Of a stretch of DNA of 64,000 bases, positions 41,501 through 55,000 are shown piece after piece. Made by a program: the position numbers and the translations under genes. Where the stretch lies: the NCBI RefSeq assembly GCF_037975245.1, contig NC_092583.1:1576264-1640263 (forward strand), written 5' to 3'. Under the pieces are notes generated by a model. It worked only from the letters and a program-made list of their open reading frames with translations, was not told the DNA's origin and did no database searches. Source of the stretch: Apostichopus japonicus. Its lineage: Eukaryota; Echinodermata; Holothuroidea; Aspidochirotida; Stichopodidae. The first letter of the stretch is position 1; every line of letters begins with the position of its first letter.

Positions 41501-43005
41501 TGTAGTTCTGTAGAATGTTAACATGAAATGTGGTAAGGTTCTTAACAGAGAGTTCAGTACATCATTCAAATGCATTTCTCTGGTGTCCTCTGCAGGCTAC
41601 AGATGCCCGCCGTGCATTCCCATGCTGGGATGAGCCAGCGTTGAAAGCAACATTTGATATCACCTTAGTTGTACCGAAGCAAAAGGTCGCCCTCTCCAAC
41701 ATGGTGAGTGATTTACTGTTACATGTTTACTGTGAAGGAGTGGGAAAAAAAAAAAATTGAAACTTGAAGTCAGCAATATCTGGATGTAGGTGGAGTGCTG
41801 GCTACCTCTCTCTGTCTTCTCTGGGAAATTGATGACTCCTTAAAATTTCGAATCAAATCGGTGAAGAAATATGATAAAATTGAGGTTGTTCCAAGTATGA
41901 TCAATTTCTTGTAAACGGTATGATCCGAATAAGAGTAATGAAAAATAATAACAAACCCACCAACACCAAACTGCTATAAATGATTAACATATTAAAGCTA
42001 GGGGTTTGTCATACCCACGCTTCATTTTTAATTAGTCGCTTACAAAGGAACAATTGATATTCAATTTTTTTCATCAATAATTCTTCGTAATGTTCCCTCA
42101 AACTCTGGGACGAAGCTTATCGGCTGCATCGTCACGGTCGATTGAATTCAACACCGTAAAGACCCGCTCTGAGGTCAACGGACAACTTGACTCCGAAAGA
42201 ATGGGAGAATTTCACAGCGGGGCAAGTATCCGAGATCACAGTCCGCTTTAATAATCATCTTTGATCACCGATAATCTTTCAGAACGTGACCGAGGACAAA
42301 CCAGACCCAAGCGATGATAGCCTCAAGGTGGTCACCTACGCTCGCACTCCCATCATGTCGACTTACCTCTTGGCTTTTGTCGTCGGGGACTTTGATTATG
42401 TGGAGGGCAAGTCCGACGACGGTGTCCTGGTGCGGGTCTACACCCCTCTGCAGAAGAAAGAGCAAGGCAAATTTGCCTTGGAGGTGAGTCTGGGGACTGC
42501 TTTAAGAATTCTCAAACCGATGGTGGGGCTAGATTCTTTATAGTATCCTTTCAAGCTTGAGTCTGTGTGTCAGGTTAAATTGGTTTTAAACCTGATACCG
42601 TGCTGCGATCTGTACGATATTTTACGTTTTAATCATTGGCAGGGTCACTCTATATTTAACACGGCAAGTAGAGGTATCACTTGACTGACCTTGATGCACC
42701 AAAATTCCCCCTTTCCCAACCCACCAGCGTGAAGCCACGCCCATTTACCGTCCTCCAATATTGATTGTTTCAAGTTTTCTCGCCATCTCAGGTCGCAAAG
42801 AAAACGCTTCCATTCTACAAGAACTACTTTGACATCGCGTACCCTCTACCCAAGATCGATCTCATAGCCATTCCCGACTTTGCTGCTGGCGCCATGGAGA
42901 ACTGGGGCCTGGTTACGTACAGGTAAGCACGTGTCAAAGGTCAACTGCTTATTAATCATTCATTCATTCATTCAAAGAACTTTGTTTCGGTCACTTAATA
43001 ACAGA

Positions 43006-43070
<65 letters not shown>

Positions 43071-46000
43071 TGACAGACAGACAGCATTTATAAAGTGCCT
43101 CTATGACACAGACTTGCACAGATGGACTAGCACACAATCAAATTAGACCATATCAATCTTATTGTAAACTGAGGGGTGTACACAAGAAGGATCTTATAAA
43201 AGTGAACACCCCTTTGCAGAATACAAATTTGTCTAAATATGAAAGAATTAAACGAGAGGGTGAAAAAAACACAAAGAAAGGGGTCACAGCTAATTAAAGT
43301 GAAAAATGCTAAAACAGAACTAAGAAACTATAAGTCACAGATGTTTGGTAATTAGATAGATGTTTAAGGACACTTTTGAAAGTCATATTTCAGAGATGTT
43401 TAATCAACATAATCGGGGAGTGAATTCCAGAGTTCAGGTCCTTGGACACGGACACTGCGTCGCGAGGAAGTGAGTCTAAAAAGTGGAATCGAGAAATGAT
43501 TAAATGTCCGGGTAGGATAGGAATGCGCGTCATTACGTACATTACAATTATACATGATGTATTCCCAAGGTTTTAGTGATATGGAGGTTTGAGGAGTTTT
43601 TGCATGGAGCTCCTACCATCATAGGATATTTTCAACTTAACAGATGGATTGAATGTAGAACTGACTGATCTTTTTTCATTTTCCTTGTAATGCCAAAAAT
43701 GTCATAGGAATAGGTACATCTTTAAGTGTTGCGGCACGTGACATTACAGCACAAATTTTCATTGCGGCCCACCAAACAAATTTTGTGCCCACCACTGCCC
43801 GGCAGGGATCACCTCTGAGGATCGATGCAATACCCACTTGTTTGAAGAGATTGACGTATTTTATGGCTCCTCGTTATAGATTTTAGTATTTACACTGGAA
43901 TGAATAAATTAAATGAAATGAAAGATCGAAACTATTCTCCCTCCAAAAAAGAACACAAACGAAAGTCTTTTGTTGAAATTCTGACTAGAGCCATAGTGGA
44001 ATACAGAGCTCCTTGATATTGTGGCCATTTTACTGGCAAGTTAAAAAAAAGCCTAAGATATAACCTATATGGAATAGTAAATGATAAATGACATGGAGGG
44101 AGAGCAGTTTGTGGCGAAGGGAGAGTGGCTGTTTTCAGACTGGCGGACATAGAAGTGCCGCACCAGTACTTGACTTGTAAAGGTGAGAAGCCGCAACCCA
44201 TTCTGTGCTTACACTTGTGAGTAATCAGCGATCAAGAGTATCGCTTTATAAACATTAGACACAGACATTGTACAGGAATGTACAGGTAATACACAAGCGT
44301 TGGAGGTACAACCGTATTGTAAGTAGAAAACAAACATTTTCCTGTTGTATATTTCCTGTTCTATATTATAAGAAATATTTCCTGTTATATCGAAAACAGA
44401 GAGACAGCCCTTCTGGTGGATCCTAAACACTCCTCAGCTTCTTCAAAGCAGTGGGTGGCTCTGGTCGTCGGTAAGTGAGAAATAATTCCACCGATATTTT
44501 CTCTCATTATTTCATTTTGAATCTGTAGCGTAGTTCAGACATACATACACCGGTCATTGTTTTAGTTTATTTGCAAGTGGGCGTTAAATTCCATGGATGG
44601 ACTTGTGTTAATTGCCTTTTATGTTGTGAAAATGAACAATTTATATCTTGCTTTATTTTATTTCTTCTCATTCATACTATGAGTTTTGAAGTTGTGGGAT
44701 AATGTAAGATAAGATACCTATTACTTCTAAAATTCATAAGACCAAAAAGCATATTAATCACGTTTGTGGCAAGAACAATCGTTTAAGTAATATCTATCTT
44801 TTTTTTCTTCTTTTTTTCTTGTGGCTTTACCTTGCAGGTCATGAGTTAGCCCATCAATGGTTTGGAAATCTGGTCACGATGGTAAGTAATATCTTAATTT
44901 TGGTCTACCAGTGGTTAAATTACTTGTATTTGTGGATGTGAATTCTGGGATGCTGCGCCTCACAATGGTCGCTGGCATACATTCAATATATTCATTTTTC
45001 ATTTATAGAGCGCAACTATATGCAAATGCATTTCTATGCGCTTTATAACAATATAACCCTGGTCAACGATAACCTGTCAAACACAAGGCAGCACTTAAAC
45101 AGCGCCCAGCTGACAGTTTTATCTCACCTCTTTATACACCTGGGTGAAGAGTAGGCAATGGAGATAAAGTGCCTTGCCCAAGGACACAACGCAATGATCT
45201 GGCCAGGACCTCGAACCTGCAAATCCATAGATCACAAGTCCACTGCCTTAACCACTTGACCACAACGCTCTCACATTTAAATAATTAAGGTGCTTATTTC
45301 AGTGATTTAGGTAAATTTCTGACATAATTTGATAGTAAAATACCATTGAGAGCTTGGCAAGTAATAATTTCATTTTTCAATAATTATATGTGTTTCTGGT
45401 TTTGGTGTAAGTATTATGTACCACCACCATCCTTTTCAATTATTAAAAAAGAAGATGTGACAGGTATCTTTGAAAACGTGACAAGAAATCCTTTTCACCT
45501 TCAGGAATGGTGGACTCACCTCTGGCTAAACGAGGGCTTTGCATCGTGGATAGAGTACCTCTGTGTGGATAACTGTTTCCCAGACTACGACATTTGGACC
45601 CAGTTTACCACCCAGGACTATACCAGGGCCCTCGTCTCTGATGCTCTCTTGAGCAGCCATCCCATTGAAGTATGTAGCTTCATGAATTCTCGTTATTTTT
45701 ATTTTTCAAAATACCAACCGTTCACCAAGAAACAATTATATGGTAGTAATCAAAAGTTAAAAACTTTGGAAAGAGAAAGGAGGGTTGAGTCATTGGTAAG
45801 AATTATCTTCTTTTTGCTTTCTTTTTATTTTGATTAATTATTTATTAATTATTATTATTATATTAATTAATTATTAATTAATTATTAAATAATTAATTAT
45901 TTATCTTTAGGTTCCTGTCGGTCATCCTGATGAGATTGATGAAATCTTTGACCTGATTTCATACTGCAAGGGGAGTTCTATCATTCGTATGCTTCACGAT

Positions 46001-49000
46001 TTCATCGGTGATGAGGTAAAGTAGACGGTAATTCTCAGTCTGGCGTCTCTGCCACTTCCATTAGTCCAAAAGTACAGTTTATTGTGGAACCTGCTAAATT
46101 TTCCATCTAAGCAACAACCCTGCCGACATATAATGAAATATGTCGGGGGCAGATGCAGGATTTTGTAAAGGAGGGGGGCGTGGCCTTGGGATCTTTGAAG
46201 CCGATCCCACGTAGAGGCTTTGGGGTCCTCCCCCCCCCCCCCCCTTCAGAAAAAAAACAAATTTTAGATGTCAAATGGTGTATTGTAAGAAATTTAGACT
46301 ATAAATTAGTTAAATTCTTTTGAAATTTAGTGTGAGGTTGAAGAAGGTGTGTAATCCCCACCCCCCTCCCTGCCGCCTGGATCCACGCGTGTTATCGCAA
46401 CATAATATACAGATCACAGTTTTAAGTAAAATTTCATGAATATTAAAGTTGTCTGGAAGTTCTCAAGTGAACCCAGAAGAAAGTGTCATATTGACCAGTA
46501 TTTGGGCCAAGTTAATTCTTAGATGTACCACTGGGCATTGCAAGATACTATTGAATTTTCAATGTCCCACTGGATATTGCAAGATACTATTGAATTTCAA
46601 TGTCCCACTGGACATTGCAAGATACTATTGAACTTCAATGTCTCGGCAAAGGTAACCCTTTCACGTTTAACTTGTCAGACTTTCCGCAAGGGGATGCATG
46701 CTTATCTTAACAAACACAAGTACAAGAACACCTTTACCGAGGACCTGTGGGCTGCACTGGGCAAGGCCAGCGGCAAACCCATCGAGCGTATTATGACCAC
46801 CTGGACGAAACAAATGGGCTTTCCGGTATTAGCCGTTTCTGCGGAGCAGAAAGGTACTTCTAGGGTCCTGAAAATCACTCAGACAAAATTCAATGCCAAT
46901 GGTCCCTTGGAAGGTGAGTAAAACCCTTTTTTTTTCTCTTTTTTTTGGGGGGGCGGGGGAGGGGTGGGGGGTGTCATTGAATATTTAAATCAAGCTATAA
47001 TAAGCACACAACATTAATGTTAATGTCAACAGGAAAATTTTCTCGTTTCATGTCAGACAAATGAAGAATTGTTGGAGCAATACCTGACGGGAAATTTTTT
47101 CCAATTTATATTTCCTTTGTCCTACATAGATCTTTGGTAAAGAAAAAATAGTTAACTCCATTAACTTTTCTTGTTTTCCATCATATTCTGTTCATCTATG
47201 ATACAGTTTTGATCTGTTCTTCTTCTTCTCATCTTCAGGCGACACCAGTTCGTGGATGGTTCCGATCAGCATCGCCACCAGTGCAAACCCATCAGAGGCA
47301 GCCGTGAAGGTGGTCCTCGATGCCGCGTCCACCACGGTCACGGTTGAGAATGTCAAGCCCGACCAGTGGGTCAAGGTAAGGCCAATAATTTTTATTCGCG
47401 ATGCAGATGTTGCAAAACTCATGAACAGCGGTTACTAATCGCTACGGTAAAAACAAAGCTAGAACAAAGTAGCTCTGTCGGCAATGGACAGAACTCATCG
47501 AGTGCGGCCGTGGTTCCGTTCACCTGATCCAGACTGCCTCGCAGATGTTTCTCTGTTGCATTCATTGCAATTTTGTACGAAAGTTAAAGGGATTGATGAT
47601 TCATTCCCAGCGGGACCTTCCTCAGAGTTAGCTTCTGAAGAAGATCCTGCTATGATCAAAACATCTCATTTTACCTACACAGGCTTTTTGCAGTAGATAT
47701 TAAGCAGTTTGTTAACAGTATATTTTCTCTTTGATTAAAACAAATTTGTGTCAACGAAAGTTGAGACGTTCTGTTACAGTATCACAAAAAAAACACAGAA
47801 CGGAATTCAATAAACTACTTGTTTATAATAATAATAATAGTATTCAATTTTTATATTGTGCTTTATACCAGCAATAGGTCTCAGACGTTATAGTACCCCT
47901 GGTCAATGATATTAAACCTGTCCCAGAGACAATCCCTCCAGTCGGCTGCAGTTATATACTGCGCCAAATGATAAGTTACCTCACAGGTACCCCATTTAAC
48001 CCCCTGGGTGGAGAGAGGCAATTGAGATAAAGCATCTTGCCCAAGGACACAAAGTAATAATGAGCCAGGCTGGAATGGATCCAGCAATCCTTGGATCACG
48101 AGTCCGACGCCTTAACCAATCGTCCACTATGCTCTTTTCTGTTGGTATTGATCAATATCAGATTATGGATATTGACAAAGTATTTTCCTCTTCTCTTCCA
48201 AATCCAGCTGAACCCAGGCACCGTGGGTTTCTATCGCACTCATTACTCCCCCGAGATGCTGGAGTCCCTTCTCCCTGGTATCAGAGATCAAAGCCTGCCA
48301 GCGAGAGACCGTCTGGGGATCATCACCGACCTGTTTGCTCTTGTAAGTCAAGCTCCTCTCAAAACGGAGAGCATCCAGAAGAAGAATTGTATCACTTCAA
48401 TATATTTGGCAACCTTATTTTGTTGTTTTTGCCATCAGTGAACATTTTTCTTTGATGTGTGTACGGTCATATCTCAAGAACGTTGGGGAAAACGAAAAGC
48501 GTACGGGAAAAACGATTTTAATAAGTATCGCACTTCTGTTTTTTCTCCTTTTCCAGGTAATAAAGGTACAATAAGATAACGATAGCACGTAAACATTTAA
48601 ATAGCACTTGTATATATGTACACACTAGTCTATGTTCTGTTATGTGTCTGGAAAAGTTTTGCCAGAAATCAATAAATGAATGAATGAAAGAATGGATGGA
48701 TGGATGGATGGATGGATGGATGGATGGATGAATGAATGAATGAATGAATGAATAAATGAATGAATGAAAGTGTCACATGGGCTTTGGAATGGATGGGGAG
48801 GCAAGTAGGCGGAAGTGGCAGAGGGGGATGTTATGTTATGAAAGATTTGAGACTACAATTGATTTCTACAGTTTTTTTGGTGGAGGGAGGGGGAGGGAAG
48901 GGGAAGGGGGGTGGGATAGAGGTATAGCCATGGAATCGTAAAGTCATTCTACAGCCCGACAACATTTTTACCAAGATTTGTCATCTTGGTGGTTTCATAG

Positions 49001-52000
49001 CATGGTTAGTTTACGTTGGTAACCGTAACCATGGTAAAAGCAAATTCTTCAAAGTCTATGTAACGGTTTGTATAGCAGTGAGTGGGGGAGACTTCTGTGT
49101 GGTGGAATGTAGTTCCGTGTAACTCATTGTTATGAACGGATGTAGTGTTTTTGTAGTACCGCATCATTAATACTTCGTTAACGTCTGCTCATAAATTAAC
49201 AAAAGCCATTATAAACACTGAAATTAGTCCCTACAACATGAATAGCGTGCGAAGACAAAATGAGATTTTGTTTCAAATTTTAGCACTGAAATGTATTATA
49301 CCAGCTGTGTTAGTTCTTGTCTACACCATGTCCTTTAGACCATTTTTTTTTTTTTTTTCTAAGAGAAATACTTCCGAGGACAAATGAGTAATCCATCCTC
49401 TGCCCCTCCCCATTAATTTTTTCCACCCAGGCTAAAGCTGGCCAAGCAAACACTGTGGAGGTTCTTAAGGTAATGGAGGCCTATGAAAACGAAACAAACT
49501 ACACCGTCTGGACGGAAATCACAAGCAATCTGGACGTGCTGGCCAGTTTACTATCTGCGACCAACTACGGCCGCCTGCTGCAAGAGTTCACCAAGAATCT
49601 CTGCTCCAAGGTATACAAGAAGGTAGGCTGGACCCCTGCAGAGAAAGAAGGTAAGGCGTAAAAAGGCTTCAAACAGTATATATTAGAGAGGCACCGATTG
49701 GTCGTACCCCTGGCTTTATCGTTTGTTTTTACAGAGGCACTGATTGGTCGTACCGTTGTCTTCATCGCTTGTTTTTACAGAGGCACTGATTGGTCGTACC
49801 GTTGTCTTCATCGCTTGTTTTTACAGAGGCACTGATTGGTCGTACCGTTGTCTTCATCGCTTGTTTTAACAGAGGCACTGATTGGTCGTACCCCTGTCTT
49901 CATCGTTTGTTTTAACAGAGGCACTGATTGGTCGTACCCCTGTCTTCATCGCTTGTTTTTACAGAGGCACTGATTGGTCGTACCCCTGTCTTCATCGCTT
50001 GTTTTAACAGAGGCACTGATTGGTCGTACCGTTGTCTTCATCGCTTGTTTTTACAGAGGCACCGATTGGTCGTACCCCTGTCTTGTTTTTAACAGAGGCA
50101 CTGATTGGTCGTACCCCTGTCTTCATCGCTTGTTTTTACAGAGGCACTGATTGGTCGTACCCCTGTCTTCATCGCTTGTTTTTACAGAGGCACCGATTGG
50201 TCGTACCCCTGTCTTGTTTTTAACAGAGGCACTGATTGGTCGTACCCCTGTCTTCATCGTTTGTTTTTACAGAGGCACTGATTGGTCGTACCCCTGTCTT
50301 CATCACTTGTTTTTACAGAGGCACCGATTGGTCGTACCCCTGTCTTGTTTTTAACAGAGGCACTGATTGGTCGTACCCCTGTCTTCATCGTTTGTTTTTA
50401 CAGAGGCACCGATTGGTCGTACCGTTGTCTTCATCGCTTGTTTTTACAGAGGCACCGATTGGTAGTACCCCTGTCTTCATCGTTTGTTTTTACAGAGGCA
50501 CCGATTGGTCATACCCCTGTCTTGTTTTTAACAGAGGCACTGATTGGTCGTACCCCTGTCTTCATCGCTTGTTTTTACAGAGGCACTGATTGGTGGTACC
50601 GTTGTCTTCATCGCTTGTTTTTACAGAGGCACTGATTGGTCGTACCCCTGTCTTCATCGCTTGTTTTTACAGAGGCACTGATTGGTCGTACCCCTGTCTT
50701 CATCGCTTGTTTTAACAGAGGCACCGATTGGTCGTACCCCTGTCTTCATCGCTTGTTTTTACAGAGGCACTGATTGGTCGTACCCCTGTCTTCATCGCTT
50801 GTTTTAACAGAGGCACTGATTGGTCGTACCCCTGTCTTCATCGCTTGTTTTTACAGAGGCACCGATTGGTCGTACCCCTGTCTTCATCCCTTGTTTTTAC
50901 AGAGGCACTGATTGGTTGTACCGCTGTCTTCATCGCTTGTTTTTACAGAGGCACCGATTGGTCGTACCCCTGTCTTCATCGCTTGTTTTTACAACGCTTG
51001 TTTTTACAGAGGCACTGATTGGTCGTACCCCTGTCTTCAACGCTTGTTTTTACAGAGGCACTGATTGGTCATACCGTCGTCTTCATCCCATTTCTTACTG
51101 AAGATAAACAAGAGCGGCTCCATGAACAAACACAAGTTTCCTAAAGACCCTTTCTAAAATGGCGTTATCACAAGATGAATTAAATCGTACTTTGTGGTAT
51201 TGCTCAGAGAGAATGAAAGGACGGCTACCACAATTATAGTTATTCTTTGTAACCCTTATCAAAAAAAAATTGATTTCCTAATGAAAGGAAAAAAATTCAT
51301 CATTTCTTTATCTGGTATCAGTACTAAGCAGAAACAAGGGTTATTTTATGTGATGAGTAAGTTTCCACATTTGCCGTATCTGCACACAAAAAAAAAAAAA
51401 GGCTGATTCATATTTTTGTTTCACCACTTTTCGGATTATGCTATGATGGCAGGAACAGGAAGGAATACATTTCTTTTCTTCATTGTCGTATGGGTTTTTT
51501 TTTAAAGATGGTGCACAAATATCTCATTTCTCCATGAATTTATAATTTATAAATATATAAAAATGTTTCATCTTGTTTGTTGAATAAAAAAATATCTGAT
51601 AATGCCTTCCATAGTACAAAATTAGCTCTAAAATGCTAAACTGTGGCTTCGAATATTGATCTTTCACTTCCTGTTGACTCTCTGCCCAATTATCAGGTCA
51701 CCTGGATGCAATGCTGAGGGCGCTCATCTTGAGAGTGCTCGGAAAGAACAACCACAAGGACGTCGTCGCCGAGGCACGGAACAAGTTCAAAGCTCATGCC
51801 TCGGGGGGCGAGCAGATATCGGCCGATCTCAGAACGGCCGTGTACGCTACGGTGCTGACACACGGAGACGAAGCCACCTTCGATGAGATGTTAAAGGTAC
51901 GTCTCGTATCACGTCACAAAAGTCTGCTCCCATCCTGCTTTCTTCGTGACCAAAGGTGCTAAATATCCGCACACGTTGTTGCTGCGTAATACAGGCATGA

Positions 52001-55000
52001 CCTTTTTTGTGAATTCGCGGAATATCCGCGATTTCTTTTCTACCTCGGGGACAAAAAACTATTATCCTAACACACTGCAGCATACGCAAACTGGAGCCTA
52101 TACCGCAATTTTTGCAAAGTTCTGTGATTTTTTTTTTTACCCCAGGCTCATCCCTGGTAATAAGAGAAAGCAGTTTTCTAAAAGGAATAGTCCAGAGGAG
52201 AATTAATTTTTTAAAGAAAAACAGATGAAAGAACATATAATCAGGCATCCTCGTGAAGTTTGCATGAAATTCCTACGTTGCATTTTGGAGATATTTATAT
52301 CGTTGAATATTGTCAGAGTTTATACCCATTAAGTGAACTTGAAGAGCGAACAGGTGTGATATCATATTTGCACTCTGACTGCAAAATGAGTTATTTTTTT
52401 TGTCTTTTCTTTTACTTCTTTCACGGGTTGTTTGTATATTGGGTTTGGATAAGGTTCCAACCTAGCTGCAGGGGATGTTAAGTTATCAAAACTATCTAAC
52501 GATTATATTTCATATTCATATGTTTGTTAAGATTTGCAAAGAAACAATTATAAACCAACAAAATTGTCAGTGCGCTTCTGTGACATCACACCTGTTGTCT
52601 CAAGTTCGTTTTTGGGACAGAAACACGTCACACTTTCAAATGACGGTATCTCCAATGTGAATTTGATAAAAATTTAACCAGGATGCTCAGGGATCTGTTC
52701 TCTTCTCATTTAGTCAAAAATTATATTCTCCTCTTTGGACTATCCTTCTTTCGTCTACCCATACGATGCTAATATTGATAGTTTAATATTTAATGCTTAA
52801 ATATCAAACCAAGATGTAGTTACTTCATAAATTTTTATTTGGAATATCGATGCCAGACATCCAGTGAGTCAATTTTTGGGTTTTTTCCCCCATATGTAGC
52901 TATGTAAGTAATTTGCTGCATATCGTAACCAGGGGTGATACTAAACTTTCTACGAGACCAGAGGACCCAAGTTTTTGTGAGAAGTTCATGCCTGGTTTGC
53001 AGGCTTCCCTTTCGACGGGAACCCTTGAATGTAGGCGGAGGCCTATTGACATCTACCAGTGTGTCACTTCTTATACAGTTAGGCTCTGTTTAATGTAATG
53101 AACTAACAATCATTTATTCTTAACCTTTTGTTGTTTATGTTTCTTTGTTGTGTCCAGGAGATGATTTTTGTGGGGGGGGGGGGGGGACAGTGAGTGCTAC
53201 TTAGTGTTATGTGAGCCATTTTTTCTCTAAGTACTACTCGTTGTACCGTTGAGCATGACCAAATCTATTTGCTTTTTTTTTTCCACTTTTTCTTTGAAGT
53301 TATTCAAAGTCCAAGACCTCCATGAAGAGAAAGAGAGGATTATGAGGACCCTGGGAAATGTCAAGGATGAGAAGTTGATCAAACGGGTCTTGGATTTTGC
53401 CATCAGTGTAAGCATTTATCAGTCCTCGTCGATGGGTATAAAAGTTTGCAGTCGCTTCAACATTAGGGGTATAAAAGTTTGGAGTCTCAGCAACATGTTG
53501 CACTCAATCATTGTAAACAATGGGCAGTTCATTTATTCCACAGCAAAAGAAAAGGATTAAGTCTTGTGTAAGAGGCATGCATTAGTTCAGTGGAATAATG
53601 AAGTAAGAAATACAAATTAACGCATTTACAAGTGAATGATTCAACATTACATTTTAAATACATGTAGGTCCACAACATTTTTCTTTACAAAATTGAGTTG
53701 AGTGGTTTTATGGCTTTCCTTGGCAATCAATTGATCGCGACCAATTAAACGGGTGTAGTTCAGGGCGGGGAACATTTTTTTCACTTGGGGGCCAAATATA
53801 AGAAGTCTGGTATCCGGTGGCGAGCCGAACCAACATTAAAGCAGGTTTTTCCAATTCCCCGGTACGGCCTGCTAGATTGCTGTGAAGTATTAAACAGTTT
53901 GAAAAAGCGCACAAAAATGCAATGATTTTTTTAGGAGATTTTCAAAAAAAAAAAAAAAATTATTTTAATTTAATTTTTCTGCAAAATTCCAGAAGGTCCC
54001 AGGCCAGTAAAAAGCTGCTCACAGACTCGTTTTGAGTCGCAGCTTGTCCCACCCCTGGTGCTGTTTCATTCGGGCACAATGTCCAAAGAAAAGCTCAAGA
54101 GCAAATAACTGAATTTGCAGGGGCTGCAAAAGTCCCCTGCAGCAAGGCTGAATCAATCAAAACCAGACAACAGAGATTATCTCTGTGTAGACCAGTTACT
54201 ATTGCATGAAAAAGGGTTATGTCCTTATGCAGTCAGGCTGCAGCCCATGTGGCATCAGACTTTTGCCAGCTATAGGAGGTAAACAAACTATGTGTGATAT
54301 ATGACACGATATGATCAAAGTGACTTGTGGTTTGCCATTGTTCCAACACTCAACATGTTGTTAGAAGCCAGCAGCTTTTGCGAGTTCCCTTCAATTGCTG
54401 CTAACTGTTAGATTTCTTTAAAACCACAATCGAATCAGAATGAAGGGGTTGAGTTTTTCTCGAAACTACAAACGACAATAAACCAGTTATAGATCCCATT
54501 GGGTCTTGATATTTTGTTCTGATAAGGTTTGTTTTCCCTTTCTTATCTAGGATGATGTCCGCTCACAGGACAGTGTCTTTGTCCTAGGAGGGGCTTGTGG
54601 AGGCAAGCTCGGTCAGGAGCTGGTCTGGAAATTCACCCAGGAAAAATGGAGCCTGCTTAGCTCTCGTTACCAGGGAGGATTCTTACTCTCGCGATTGGTC
54701 TCGGTAAGTACTTGGTTCGTCTTTAGTGGGTACCTCAGTAGTCTCAGTGAGTACTCATGAAGCCCATTGGGTATTTATCAGTACTCATTAAGTACTTATT
54801 AGCTTCTGCAAGTGAGTACTCATTTAATGATTCCTTGTTTGTCTTAGCATAGTCTCAGTGGATGTTCTTAGCCTCAGTAAGCACTGGTTAGCCTCTCAGT
54901 GAGTACTTATTAGGCCCATTTGGTACTTATCAGTACACATTAAATGAGTACTCATTTAGTGATTCCTTGTTTGTCTTAGCATAGTCTCAGTGGATGTTCT

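Noticed and set aside
50020-51101. Overlapping open frames of 67-117 codons ([16 protein letters not shown]-type repeats)
   Set aside because: They are a by-product of a 46-bp stop-free tandem repeat inside an NPEPPS intron; all three frames are equally open.
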